A stretch of DNA of 64,000 bases from an uncultured Pseudomonadota bacterium (GCA_937864035.1 CALMIO010000008.1:124001-188000), one strand, 5' to 3'. Positions 37,849-47,377 are shown, counted from the first letter of the stretch. Notes: generated by a model from the sequence alone, not told the origin. Program-made: numbers and translations.

Positions 37849-38226
37849 ATGGGAAAAAAAGAACGACAACAAGAGAGGGAAGCTAATCGCTTAGTAGGCT
37901 GGTTAGTTTCTTATCAAAATAATTCACAGGGGGATTATTATGAAATACGCACAGGAAGGCGGATCATTGGCGCTTCTCAAGTTGCCGATGAAAAAACAAT
38001 TGTAATTAAAGAAAACACTATCTCCAATCTTCATGCCGCTATCAACGCTAATCTGAATAATGAGCTAATTATTCAGGATCTTTTCTCCGACTATGGTACA
38101 TTTGTCACTAAAAAAGGGACAAGCAAAGAAGCAAAAATTGAAGCGCCAACAAAGCTTGAGCATGGCGATTGGATTAAGCTCGGCGATAAAGCTCGTTATC
38201 AAATTTGTTTAATTAATTGTGGTTGA
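37849..38226 (+). CDS. Forkhead-associated (FHA) domain protein
   Basis: A 125 aa single-domain FHA protein that should bind phosphothreonine peptides. Key blocks are RRIIGASQ (strand before the first loop), ENTISNLHAAI (the S-x-x-H equivalent of SRxH), LIIQDLFSDYGTFV (the NGT-like turn, here YGT) and LEHGDWIKLG. The first loop lacks the usual GR pair (it reads RRIIGAS). The gene overlaps the kinase gene by eight bases, so it is a likely kinase partner or substrate sensor. Confidence 0.85.
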   Translation: MGKKERQQEREANRLVGWLVSYQNNSQGDYYEIRTGRRIIGASQVADEKTIVIKENTISNLHAAINANLNNELIIQDLFSDYGTFVTKKGTSKEAKIEAPTKLEHGDWIKLGDKARYQICLINCG

Positions 38227-40363
38227 TAACTCTAAAAAAATCTTTGACGGCCGTTTCCAAATTATTGAAATCGCTGGTCGAGGAAGTTGCAGCGTAGTGT
38301 ATAGAGCACGTCAAATAAGCGGGGCCAAAAAAGAGGTCGCTTTAAAGGTACTACTCAATACCGGTGGACAAATTGCCACCAGCGAAAAACTCCGTAAAGA
38401 GGCTTTAGCTTTAATTTCCGCTCGTTTTAAATACGTTATTGGCCTTGATGATTTTCACACGGTTAGAGATCTCAGCTATCTAGCGATGGAGTATGCGCCG
38501 CTAAGTGACCTAAGAGTTTTTCGGCACAAACGTCAGGGTCAAATTGATATGCGACAAGCGATCCGTTTTTTTGAGCAACAAGCTGAAGCATTAGAACATA
38601 CCCATAGAGTTGGTATTTTACATCGTGATATAAAGCCCGATAACATTCTTGTAGTTAGCGAGCGCGAAACTAGATTGGCGGACTTTGGTTTAGCTCTGCT
38701 CCCCGGAGAAAACGCCTCTCTTAATGAATTAGAAGAGGGCGTTGGTTCGCTTGCTTACTTGGCCCCCGAAGTAATTGAAAAAATTCGCTATGACAGGATT
38801 TCAGATATTTATTCTTTAGGTATCACGTTTTATGAATTTTTTTCAGGAACAAACCCCTTCGCTAAGGTTGCGATCGATCAACAGCTTTCCAGCAGAAAAG
38901 AGTTACAAATTACCCCTCTTAAAAAACAACTAACAGACATTCCAGATAACCTAGAAATAATTATTCAACAAACTTTAAAATATAACTCCAACGAGCGCTT
39001 TCAATCTGCCGGAGAACTACTGCTGGCGATTCGCAAAATGAACCAACCTTTTGTTATCTCTTCCAAAAAAGATCATGAAGAGAGCAAGCCCACTTTAGAA
39101 AGAGAAATCAAACCAGCGATTGACCCTGCTGATCTGATCGAATCTAAAAAATTAGAATCTTTCCAAGAGAAAGATAGAGAGGATCAAGCTGACCATCAAC
39201 CTCAAACAAACAGTGATAATGATCCCCTCAGCCAACAAAATCCTTTGGCTGATTTAGAAGCTATCTTAAGTGAAGAAAGCGATATATCTACACCTTCAGA
39301 AACTCCCTCTAAAAGGGATAAAACTTTTAAAGTAAGATCAAGAGAAAATAAATTTAAAAGATACAAACGAAAGATTTCTACTAATCAAACAAAAGATCTC
39401 TTAAAGCACGCTGCTCACGAAACAAAACCAGAAAAAATTGAAAATAAAACTTCCTTAAAAAAAGATCAAATCACGGAAAGTGAGTCAACAAAATCAAAAA
39501 ACGATACAGAAAAATTGCTTTCAGAATTATTCGGAGATCTTGAAAGAGAAGAGCTCGCCAAAAAAAGCGCTCTCGCAGGCGATGATTTACTAGAAACTAT
39601 ATTCAAAGAGCCGGAAAACGCGACTTCCGAAAAAAACTTTGATGAAGAGGCAAGTGATCATACAAAAAATCTAATTATTGAGGATGATCAACCAGCAAAG
39701 ATTGAAAGTGAAGAAGCTGAGTTTTGGAAAGATTTTCTTGAAGAAGAAGATGATGCTCAAGATCAAAATGACACCTATCAATCAACCAAAGGTCAATCAA
39801 TTGATCGTTCAAAATTAGAAACCTATCAAAACTTCAACCGCTCAATGAATCGGCAAAAACCAGTATCATTGAAACAAGTATCTGCTGTTATTTTATTTAC
39901 TGCTTTAATTGTCTTTCTGCTTAAATCAATAATTTATTATCTATTTGGGAACACCTCAAGCGCCAACCGCGCGGCTCTCGAGGAGGAGAAAATGCTATCT
40001 TCAGCAGAATATGGATTTGATCCAACTCTTTTAGAAAACTATCCCGCTCTGCCAGAGGGCGTTTATCACGGTTTGCTTGAAGAGCTTTTTGAAGGGGTTA
40101 ACGTGCCGATAGTTTTCAGATCGATTCCGGCAAGCTCTAACTTAGTTATTGCCATAGGGTTAGATGGCACAACGCCGGTAGTGATTAAAATTGCCAAAGA
40201 AAATCAAGCATTATCCGAACTTCGCACGAAAGGATTGCGAGTTGCCAGCGAAGGAATTGTTCTAACCTTATTTGGCACGCCGCAAACAAATGGCATTGTC
40301 GGTGAATATTTGAATGGTTTTACGGGAGAGAAGAAAAGGTGGTTTATTAAACCACAAAGATAA
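38219..40363 (+). CDS. Transmembrane Ser/Thr protein kinase
   Basis: The 714 aa protein starts at GTG 38219, inside the end of the FHA gene. It carries an intact Hanks-type kinase: Gly loop AGRGSCSVV, Lys43 in VALKVL, HRDIKPDN (135-142), DFG (155-157) and APE (182-184). A ~280-residue charged, Glu/Lys/Ser-rich linker follows (about 275-550). One membrane helix lies near 557-579, and ~130 residues should lie outside the cytoplasm. The kinase should be active; the outer domain is unrecognised and may sense a cell-surface signal. Confidence 0.92.
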   Translation: MVDNSKKIFDGRFQIIEIAGRGSCSVVYRARQISGAKKEVALKVLLNTGGQIATSEKLRKEALALISARFKYVIGLDDFHTVRDLSYLAMEYAPLSDLRVFRHKRQGQIDMRQAIRFFEQQAEALEHTHRVGILHRDIKPDNILVVSERETRLADFGLALLPGENASLNELEEGVGSLAYLAPEVIEKIRYDRISDIYSLGITFYEFFSGTNPFAKVAIDQQLSSRKELQITPLKKQLTDIPDNLEIIIQQTLKYNSNERFQSAGELLLAIRKMNQPFVISSKKDHEESKPTLEREIKPAIDPADLIESKKLESFQEKDREDQADHQPQTNSDNDPLSQQNPLADLEAILSEESDISTPSETPSKRDKTFKVRSRENKFKRYKRKISTNQTKDLLKHAAHETKPEKIENKTSLKKDQITESESTKSKNDTEKLLSELFGDLEREELAKKSALAGDDLLETIFKEPENATSEKNFDEEASDHTKNLIIEDDQPAKIESEEAEFWKDFLEEEDDAQDQNDTYQSTKGQSIDRSKLETYQNFNRSMNRQKPVSLKQVSAVILFTALIVFLLKSIIYYLFGNTSSANRAALEEEKMLSSAEYGFDPTLLENYPALPEGVYHGLLEELFEGVNVPIVFRSIPASSNLVIAIGLDGTTPVVIKIAKENQALSELRTKGLRVASEGIVLTLFGTPQTNGIVGEYLNGFTGEKKRWFIKPQR

Positions 40364-40377
40364 TTGAAAGATAAAAA

Positions 40378-40947
40378 ATGAAAAAAATCGCGCTTAGCAC
40401 ATCAATAATTATTGCCATTATCACCTTAGCGCTTGGGTGGAGTTTATTTATAGTAGAGTTTGTATTGGCAAACAATCAAACAGAACCAGCTGTTACTATC
40501 GAGCACCAACCAAGAGAGCTCACACAGCCAGCTTTGCCTTTGCAACTCAGCGCTGTGGTCAATGGAACAACCAGCGCAAACTTTAAACTATTGGCTCTTT
40601 TAAAGATAGACGGCAAGTTTCATTTCGAGTTAGTTGAAAAATATGGAATCAATTCATTAGATCAACAAACTTTCTCGCTTGAAATTCCAGCTCCTTTGAG
40701 GCAAATCGAATATACTTTTTATCTTCTTAAAAATGGCGATTTAGTGGCGCGTTCGCAAAAATTTAAACTAGAGAGAAAGTGCGCCCCAGAAATTCAAATC
40801 GTAGATAGCAAAACTGAACCTATTCAGGATCATAATGAAAAATTGAAACTGTTGATTGAAAAGGCGGCCCGCCTAGAAATTGAGGTTGCTCAATACGAAT
40901 ATGGCTTAAAGCTTTTATCAGAAATTAGGGAGATACTATCACAATGA
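40378..40947 (+). CDS. Membrane-anchored or exported protein of unknown function in the kinase operon
   Basis: The 189 aa product has an N-terminal hydrophobic helix (about 5-27) that is either a signal peptide or an anchor, then a soluble domain with alternating strands. It ends in a short helical, possibly coiled-coil segment (LKLLIEKAARLEIEVAQYEYGLKLLSEI). It starts 14 bp after the kinase and overlaps the next gene by four bases (ATGA), so the four genes form a tight operon. No family is recognised. Confidence 0.65.
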   Translation: MKKIALSTSIIIAIITLALGWSLFIVEFVLANNQTEPAVTIEHQPRELTQPALPLQLSAVVNGTTSANFKLLALLKIDGKFHFELVEKYGINSLDQQTFSLEIPAPLRQIEYTFYLLKNGDLVARSQKFKLERKCAPEIQIVDSKTEPIQDHNEKLKLLIEKAARLEIEVAQYEYGLKLLSEIREILSQ

Positions 40948-41612
40948 AAAGAAAACTCTCTTTTAAATTAACTCTACGAGCCCTTTTGGTTTGTGCAACT
41001 TGCTTGTTCAGTTCAGCTATTGCTCAGGTCAAGGAAACCTCTTTTAAAGTGCCGTTGACAATCAATTCAAAAGAATTAAAAAAAGCTGAGATAGTTCTTT
41101 TTAATCTCCAGCGAGCTCGTCCATTTAAGGCTGATATTAGTCCGGTTGATCGAAAAGAAAGCGGAGCTTATTCTCAGCTAGAGCGCGATATTCCGAGCGC
41201 CCTCATTATGAATGATGACTTAGCTTTAATCTTTGCTCTTGATAAAACGGAAAATCCACTTACTTTTAGAATTAATAACGCCGCCCAAGCAGGTTCATAT
41301 CAGTTGCCTCCATTGCCCGCTTGCTCTTATGGTTCATCCTCAAAAGCCGGTGTCCGTGAACAATTTGGACTAGTCGAATCGTTAGTAGAAATACGAACGG
41401 CACGTCGTGAGGTGGCTCAATTAAAAATGAAGCAATATCTTAGTGGCGAGTTGTTATCAAAGCTCAACAAGTGGGAGGAAGGGTTTGGATTTAAGTATGA
41501 GCGACTTCTTTCTCATGATTTGCCACCAACAGAATTGGTTGAAAGGATTTTTAAATTAAACTCAGCTATCAAGAAATTTTACCTTGCTAGAGTTAAAAAG
41601 CAAGCTGGCTAA
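40944..41612 (+). CDS. Exported protein of unknown function, last gene of the kinase operon
   Basis: This 222 aa protein starts with a signal peptide (hydrophobic 10-25, likely cleavage after SSAIAQ). The mature part is soluble with no membrane helix and no domain I can name. The last third is helical and charged. Its ATG overlaps the previous stop (ATGA). With the preceding gene it probably forms the extracytoplasmic side of the FHA/kinase signalling unit, but that is context inference. Confidence 0.65.
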   Translation: MKRKLSFKLTLRALLVCATCLFSSAIAQVKETSFKVPLTINSKELKKAEIVLFNLQRARPFKADISPVDRKESGAYSQLERDIPSALIMNDDLALIFALDKTENPLTFRINNAAQAGSYQLPPLPACSYGSSSKAGVREQFGLVESLVEIRTARREVAQLKMKQYLSGELLSKLNKWEEGFGFKYERLLSHDLPPTELVERIFKLNSAIKKFYLARVKKQAG

Positions 41613-41651
41613 AATCTTTAACAACTAATCAAACACAAACTTATTAAGATA

Positions 41652-41668
41652 ATGCAAAGTTATTGCAT
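41652..41668. promoter_or_regulatory. Palindrome ATGCAA-N5-TTGCAT upstream of the pseudouridine synthase gene
   Basis: ATGCAA (41652-41657), AGTTA, TTGCAT (41663-41668). The same palindrome with one base changed in the spacer recurs at 61469-61485. Two copies, both intergenic, make it a candidate operator. Confidence 0.35.
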
Positions 41669-41818
41669 AACTAGCTAGTGCTGAAGTTGTTTGCAATATT
41701 TTCTCTAACTAGCTTATGATTAAGGCAAATATCTTTGAAAATCGCTGGCAACAGCAACTAAGATATCAAAAACTAAAAAATAAATCTTTTTACAATTTCA
41801 ACGATCTCGCAAAGCAAA

Positions 41819-42784
41819 ATGCGGTGCGACAACATACAAAGCCGAATTGACAACGCTCTTACGAGTAGGTATCGCTCTATTACTATACTCAATCAGAATG
41901 ATCTAACAGAAAACCTTCAGCAACTGTTAACAAAACATTTCCCAGAAATTGATTCAAATCAGTGGGAGAGGCGAACTCTTCATGGCGGCCTCTATGTCAA
42001 CGGTATTCCAAAACGCCTCCCATCAGCGCTGTTGGAACCCTTACCTTTTCCTTGTAAAGTTGAATACTACAATCCTAAATATAGCATAACTGAAGCGGCT
42101 GATTTTTTCCCAAGTTGGCAAAAAGATTGGATTGTCTTCGAAGATCCGTGGATCATGGTTGTATTTAAGCCAAAAGGATTGCCAACATCTTTTAGCAGAG
42201 AGCAATCGGAGTTCTCTCTGCGCGCTTATGTTGAAAATTATTTGCAAGCGCCAGCTCACTTTCCCTCTCGCCTTGACACATCAACAGCTGGATTGCTTGC
42301 GGTTAGTAAAACGAACCAATCTCATCATCCTCTACAACAGCTATATCAAACACGAGCTATCCGGAAAATATATCTAGCCGCTATCAGCCAAACTCCAAAT
42401 TGGAACAGCTTGACGGTAATAGGCAAAATTGGCAAAAGCCCCCGTCACCCAATTTTACGGGAGATTCGTCCGGATGGAGCTAGCGCCCAAACGCTTCTAC
42501 AATTAGCACAAACAAATGGTGATCGAGCGTTACTAATAGCTCGTCCCCTTAGTGGCCGCACTCATCAAATACGAGTTCATCTAGCATCAATTGAACTCCC
42601 AATTGTTGGCGATAATTTTTACGGAGGAGAGATTGATCCGGAATTAAATCTGTTAGCTTACCAACTTACTTTTAAGCATCCAATGACTGGCACAATCATT
42701 GATCTACAAGTACCTAAGAATTTCTTGCCAAATTGGAGTAATAAGTTTAACTTAAAAAAATTGAATACTTTCAATGTTCTTTAA
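41819..42784 (+). CDS. RluA-family pseudouridine synthase
   Basis: The 321 aa enzyme converts uridine to pseudouridine in rRNA or tRNA. The catalytic motif reads PSRLDTSTAGLLAVSK (RLD with catalytic Asp; the usual His before RLD is Ser here). The C-terminal block is RPLSGRTHQIRVHLASIELPIVGDNFYGG. An S4-like N-terminal stretch is present (WERRTLHGGLYVNGIPKRLPS), though weak. RluD/RluC-type specificity cannot be decided. It lies 17 bp before yebC. Confidence 0.88.
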   Translation: MRCDNIQSRIDNALTSRYRSITILNQNDLTENLQQLLTKHFPEIDSNQWERRTLHGGLYVNGIPKRLPSALLEPLPFPCKVEYYNPKYSITEAADFFPSWQKDWIVFEDPWIMVVFKPKGLPTSFSREQSEFSLRAYVENYLQAPAHFPSRLDTSTAGLLAVSKTNQSHHPLQQLYQTRAIRKIYLAAISQTPNWNSLTVIGKIGKSPRHPILREIRPDGASAQTLLQLAQTNGDRALLIARPLSGRTHQIRVHLASIELPIVGDNFYGGEIDPELNLLAYQLTFKHPMTGTIIDLQVPKNFLPNWSNKFNLKKLNTFNVL

Positions 42785-42801
42785 ATTATAACCAGCAAGA
42801 T

Positions 42802-43515
42802 ATGGGAAGAATATTTGAAAAGAGAAAAGATCGGATGTTTGCGCGTTGGGCGAAAAACGCCAAAGCCTTCACAAAAATCGGTAAAGAGATCGCGGTTGCC
42901 GTAAAACTAGCCGGTCCTGACCCAAATAATAACCCCCGATTAAGAATCGCTATTCAGACAGCCCGTTCGCTGAATATGCCAAAAGATAAAGTAATGGCCG
43001 CTATTCAAAGGGCTCGCTCCTCAAAAGAGAGTGGCAACTTAAATGAATTAACCTACGAAGCTTACGCACCATACGGTGTGGCTCTAATTATTGAATCCGC
43101 CACCGATAATCCAACCAGAACCGTTGGCAACGTTAGATCTATACTGAATTACCATGGGGGCTCGCTCGCATCCGCTGGAGCGCTTGATTACATATTTCAA
43201 AGGCGGGGTGTCTTTTCCATAATTAAACCAGATTTGGAAATCGATCAGTTGGAACTTGAACTTATTGATAGCGGCCTTGAAGATATGCAAGTTTACGACG
43301 ATGAGGTGATTTTGCAATGTAAATACGAAAGCTATAATCAGCTTCAAAAAGCTCTCGAAGCAAAAAAAATCGAGATCAAAAGCGCGGCTTTGCAAAGAAT
43401 TCCCTTCTCAACTGTTAATTTAACAGAGCAACAAAATGAAGATGTCGAGAAACTAATAGCCGAACTTGAAGATGACGATGATGTTCAGCACGTCTATCAC
43501 AATATCGACCAATAA
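42802..43515 (+). CDS. YebC/PmpR-family regulatory protein
   Basis: A 237 aa YebC-family protein; members act as DNA-binding regulators or as ribosome-associated factors at proline stretches. The core is clear: NNPRLRIAIQTARSLNMPKDKVMAAIQRA, YEAYAPYGVALIIESATDNPTRTVGNVRSILN. The N-terminus reads MGRIFEKRKDRMFARWAKNAKAFTKIGKEI instead of the common MAGHSKWANIKHRK form. The former is the type I associate with Bacteroidota. It is directly downstream of the pseudouridine synthase. Confidence 0.93.
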   Translation: MGRIFEKRKDRMFARWAKNAKAFTKIGKEIAVAVKLAGPDPNNNPRLRIAIQTARSLNMPKDKVMAAIQRARSSKESGNLNELTYEAYAPYGVALIIESATDNPTRTVGNVRSILNYHGGSLASAGALDYIFQRRGVFSIIKPDLEIDQLELELIDSGLEDMQVYDDEVILQCKYESYNQLQKALEAKKIEIKSAALQRIPFSTVNLTEQQNEDVEKLIAELEDDDDVQHVYHNIDQ

Positions 43516-43628
43516 TCAGATTAGGAATTCACCCGAAAACTCTCGTAAAAGATAGAGCAAAAAGGTTGTTTGCAAAATTGCTAAAAATTTAAGCACATTT
43601 TTTCAAAAATCTTCATAACTTTATATAT

Positions 43629-44369
43629 ATGGGAATAACAAAGTTAAAAGAGCTTCTACAGACAATACCAGATCCAAATCAGGCGCCTAATCACCTTGCG
43701 CACGCAGAATCTATAAAAACCGCTAATCAAGAACTCCTCTCTTTTGCAGATATCGCCCTGAGAGAGGAAAATTTTGAAGAAAAAGTATCAAAAGTATTAG
43801 AAAACAATGGAAACCGTACAACATCCATAATCGCCCCCACAGCTATTGGCAGTGATGCTCGTGGCGAAAAAGGTGTCAGCTCTCCTTTTGAACTGGTTGT
43901 TTACGCAAATCGGCTCTCAACAGACACAATACGTCTTCCAGAAGTTTCACAAGAAATATCAGATCAATTGCCCAAAAACGGCGCTCCATTAGTTATGTTT
44001 GATTCAGCTGAATTAAAAATTTTGACCCAGCCTTTAATGCCACATATCGGAGATCAAAAACAACTCTGGCCAGGCAGAGTTTTAGACTCAGTCGCCCTAG
44101 GCAGTGACAACCATGATGTAATAGATGCAAGCAGAAGGGTTTTGGCTTGGGAAGTAAGAGCAGAAGAGATTGGAAAAAAGTTACTAGAAAAATTAAAGGA
44201 GAGAATTCGAAGTTATCGTCAAATATCAGAAACAGGCAAACAAAAAGCAAAAGGAGAGGAGATCGTTCATTTTGACCTTGATCGAGGCGAAGCCTATTTA
44301 GATGCAGATAAAAATAGGGGTAGTATAGGAGCAAGCTCTTTCAAACAAAGTCTTTTAAGGTTTGTTTAA
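43629..44369 (+). CDS. Nucleotidyltransferase-like protein, truncated by an in-frame stop
   Basis: The 246 aa product contains IIAPTAIGSDARGEKGVSSPFELVVY. This recalls the G-S-x(n)-D-x-D/E start of DUF294-type nucleotidyltransferase folds, but with degenerate acidic residues. The following stretch is helical and charged. The reading frame ends at a single TAA (44367-44369) and then continues open, in the same frame, to 44690 (next entry). Ancestrally it was probably one ~353 aa protein. Function unknown; the fold assignment is tentative. Confidence 0.6.
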   Translation: MGITKLKELLQTIPDPNQAPNHLAHAESIKTANQELLSFADIALREENFEEKVSKVLENNGNRTTSIIAPTAIGSDARGEKGVSSPFELVVYANRLSTDTIRLPEVSQEISDQLPKNGAPLVMFDSAELKILTQPLMPHIGDQKQLWPGRVLDSVALGSDNHDVIDASRRVLAWEVRAEEIGKKLLEKLKERIRSYRQISETGKQKAKGEEIVHFDLDRGEAYLDADKNRGSIGASSFKQSLLRFV

Positions 44370-44690
44370 ACCACCATACAAAGATTTGTTTTTAAAAAAA
44401 TAAGAGAAGCTGAAGAAAAAACAGCAGAAAAAATACTTGTAGAATTGCCTCCTAATACCTGCGAAAGATTAGATTATCTTAAATCAGAAAGCATTATCGG
44501 AAACCAACTTTCAGAGGCAGATATGACACTTTTAAAAGATAACTATCTGTTCTTCTTATGGCTTTACCATAAATCCGAGCATCAAGCATGTTTGCACAAC
44601 AATCGAGTCATAACTTTTGACCGCAACCAAGTGCAAAACCGAATCAATGACACAATTTATGTCTCTAAAAAATTATCATCCGAAAGCTAA
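44370..44690 (+). pseudogene. In-frame continuation of the nucleotidyltransferase-like gene after one TAA
   Basis: Directly after the stop the same frame reads TTIQRFVFKKIREAEEKTAEK... and stays open for 106 codons to a TAA at 44688-44690. It has no start codon or ribosome site of its own near the break. This is what one nonsense change (for example CAA to TAA) in a longer gene would leave. Readthrough or a sequencing error are alternatives. The final stop overlaps the stop of ubiD on the other strand. Confidence 0.6.
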
Positions 44691-46447
44691 AAACCATATT
44701 CGCGCCACCTGCGATCGACCAAAGTTTTAGTTTCCGAATCAACTTCAAGCTCCGGCGGATAACTCGGCTTATGACGGGCGTCAATTACAATCGGCGACTG
44801 ATATGCAATATGATTGCGAATGACATCCGAACTTGCCGAATAAATATCAGCTGCCGGCTCAAAGCGAGTAAAAACACCCCAAATAAAATCAATTTGGCTT
44901 CGGGAGGTCTTCACACAATCATCCGTCAGTATAATTAGCGGCCAATCAGCCAATTCTTTGAGCTTGGCGATCGCCGCTGGAAGTTCGTTTCGCTTGGTAT
45001 GCGGCTCGGTTTCTAACAGCAAACACCCAGCGCAAAAAACAGCGGCTTTCTTAATTTGCGGCGGCAAAGAAACAGAACCAATAAACTCACGGGGAAGATC
45101 TCTAATCGCCTCCCCCATTCCAAGTAAAATTGCTTTGCTACCATGATTAACTTTCGGTCCGGTGTAATCAAGAGTATCCATCGAAAGATTGGAGAAAACA
45201 TAAAGATCGCTCCGGAAATCAACTCGCGCCAAAACATACTCTAAGACAGCTTGAAAATCGATAAGATCAATAAGGCGATCAATCAATATCAAAAATTTTG
45301 TCAAAGCCAACTGACTCTCTCCTAAAATCCTAAAGCCGGCAACTAAGGCTTCACGTTTATAACGCTCTTCGACCACAGCCGCCGCCAAAGAATGAAAACC
45401 ACTCTCGCCGTAAGACCATAATCGCCTAACAGAGGGCATCACCAACGGAAAAAGCGGCGACAATATCTTTTGCAAATACTCTCCAAGATAATAATCCTCC
45501 TGCCTCGGCTTGCCGACGACCGTAGCTGGAAAAACCGCCCCATCACGATGCAAAATCCGCCGACAATTAAAAACAGGATAATCATGCCGCAAAGAGAGAA
45601 AACCGTAATGATCGCCAAACGGTCCTTCGGGCAAAAACTCTTCCGGATCGACTTCGCCAATCAAACAAAACTCAACATCGTTTAAAATTTTATAAGGGAA
45701 ATCAGCAAGGTGAACGTAATTTAATTTGTCTCCTAAAATTAACGAAGCAAAAAGCAGTTCAGATATATTTTCCGGCAACGGTGCGATAGCCGCCAAGATC
45801 AATGCTGGCGGTCCCCCCAGATAAACAGCAGTCGGCAGTTTTTTGCCAAGTTGCTCCGCTCGTTTCAGGTGAAATCCCCCGCCCTTGCCAATCTGAGCGT
45901 GAAAACCTAACCTAGCTGAATCATGCCGTTGCATTCTGTAAATTCCCAAGTTGCCAACACCAGTTAAAGGATCTTCCGTATAAACAAGAGGCAGAGTTAA
46001 AAAATCGCCTCCATCTTGCGACCACGTTTTCAAAAAAGGGAGTTTATTTAACTGATCTCCGGCAAGCTTATTGGCGCTTACACCAGAGTTTGATTTAATT
46101 TGTCGATCTCCTACCTTAAACACTCTTTTTAAAAGATCGCGGCTCTCCCAAAATTTGCTAACGGTTGGCGGGAAAAGTTCAAACGGTAATTTTGCCAAAC
46201 GCTCTATAACTTTCTCCGGCTCGCCGTTAAAAGCTAGATCAATTCTTTTAGCCGTACCGAAAAGATTAGTAACGACTGGAAAATCTGAATCCTTAACATT
46301 AGTAAAAAGTAGTGCTGGTCCGTTAGCGACGATAATTCGCCTATGAATTTCAGCTATTTCAAGCCGAGCCGAAACTGGCGCGGAGATCTCTATCAGCTCT
46401 TTTTCAGCTTTTAAATTTTTAATGAAACTTCCAAGGTTAGTCATCAT
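44687..46447 (-). CDS. UbiD-family prenyl-FMN-dependent decarboxylase
   Basis: UbiD enzymes (de)carboxylate aromatic or unsaturated acids using prenylated FMN, for example in quinone synthesis. The sequence shows NLGIYRMQRHDSARLGFHAQIGKGGGFHLKRAE, YLGGPPALILAAIAPLP, EFLPEGPFGDHYGFLS and a C-terminal DARHKPSYPPELEVD. At ~586 aa it is in the long menaquinone-type range. ATG at 46447 is chosen over the upstream TTG at 46453. The prenyltransferase partner UbiX is not in the window. Pathway not fixed by context. Confidence 0.92.
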   Translation of the reverse strand: MMTNLGSFIKNLKAEKELIEISAPVSARLEIAEIHRRIIVANGPALLFTNVKDSDFPVVTNLFGTAKRIDLAFNGEPEKVIERLAKLPFELFPPTVSKFWESRDLLKRVFKVGDRQIKSNSGVSANKLAGDQLNKLPFLKTWSQDGGDFLTLPLVYTEDPLTGVGNLGIYRMQRHDSARLGFHAQIGKGGGFHLKRAEQLGKKLPTAVYLGGPPALILAAIAPLPENISELLFASLILGDKLNYVHLADFPYKILNDVEFCLIGEVDPEEFLPEGPFGDHYGFLSLRHDYPVFNCRRILHRDGAVFPATVVGKPRQEDYYLGEYLQKILSPLFPLVMPSVRRLWSYGESGFHSLAAAVVEERYKREALVAGFRILGESQLALTKFLILIDRLIDLIDFQAVLEYVLARVDFRSDLYVFSNLSMDTLDYTGPKVNHGSKAILLGMGEAIRDLPREFIGSVSLPPQIKKAAVFCAGCLLLETEPHTKRNELPAAIAKLKELADWPLIILTDDCVKTSRSQIDFIWGVFTRFEPAADIYSASSDVIRNHIAYQSPIVIDARHKPSYPPELEVDSETKTLVDRRWREYGF

Positions 46448-46585
46448 CTTCAAGATGTGTTAAGCTAAAGTAATCCTAATAAGCTCATTCAAAGAGGGGC
46501 AAAATCTCTTTGTGTGTAAATGTAAATATTGTAAGTGATTGGATACAGAATTAAACAACGCATAATCTAAAGATATACTTATAAC

Positions 46586-47377
46586 ATGACCTCAACAATA
46601 AAACACGCTATCGACTCAGAGAGAGTTTTAACAATAACTTTAAACAGACCAGAACAGCTTAATGCCATGGATTTAACGATGGCGGCTGAATTTGAAGCTA
46701 TCGTCAAATCCAATCTAAATAACAACTTACGAGGACTGATTATTACCGGCGCAGGCAAAGCTTTCTCAACTGGCGGTGATCTGGGAATGCTCAAACAGAA
46801 ACAAACTCAATCGGAAGAGCAAAACTATCGAGATATGAGAGCTTTTTATAAAGCGTTTTTATCAATTTTAGATCTAAACGTCCCTACTGTCGCCGCCATC
46901 AATGGGCCGGCGATTGGCGCAGGACTGTGCTTAGCGACCGCCTGCGATCTGCGAGTTGCCGATATTGGCGCCAAACTCGGATTTACATTCGCCAAGTTAG
47001 GTCTTTATCCGGGAATGGGAGCGACTTTCTTTCTACCAAGAGTCATTGGGCAAGCTAAAGCATTAGAGCTACTGGCCACAGCCAGAGTACTTTCAGCACA
47101 AGAGGGTTATGAAATTGGTCTTGTCAACAAGCTTGCTGTAGCTGAAAACAACGCTGTACTGACAGCAAAAAAATTACTTGAAGAGATCGCGCTGTCTGCC
47201 CCAACAACCACAACAAAGCTGATTAACACATTTCGCAAAGAGCTATCCAAAGAGCTAGAGAGCGCTCTCGAGCAAGAAGCAAAATATCAAAGTATCGACT
47301 ATCGCTCAGCAGAATTTAACGAAGGGCTGAAAGCGGTCATAGAAAAACGAAAACCAATTTGGGATAGATATAGATAA
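46586..47377 (+). CDS. Enoyl-CoA hydratase/isomerase-family protein lacking the catalytic glutamates
   Basis: The 263 aa protein has the crotonase fold: TLNRPEQLNAMDLTMAAEF, oxyanion hole AFSTGGDLGML, and NGPAIGAGLCLATACDLRVAD. The two positions that carry catalytic Glu in hydratases read Cys (GAGLCL) and a non-acidic residue (FTFAKLGLYPGMG). Hydration by the normal mechanism is therefore unlikely; isomerase, thioesterase or other crotonase chemistry is possible. It is divergent from ubiD across 138 bp. Confidence 0.85.
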   Translation: MTSTIKHAIDSERVLTITLNRPEQLNAMDLTMAAEFEAIVKSNLNNNLRGLIITGAGKAFSTGGDLGMLKQKQTQSEEQNYRDMRAFYKAFLSILDLNVPTVAAINGPAIGAGLCLATACDLRVADIGAKLGFTFAKLGLYPGMGATFFLPRVIGQAKALELLATARVLSAQEGYEIGLVNKLAVAENNAVLTAKKLLEEIALSAPTTTTKLINTFRKELSKELESALEQEAKYQSIDYRSAEFNEGLKAVIEKRKPIWDRYR

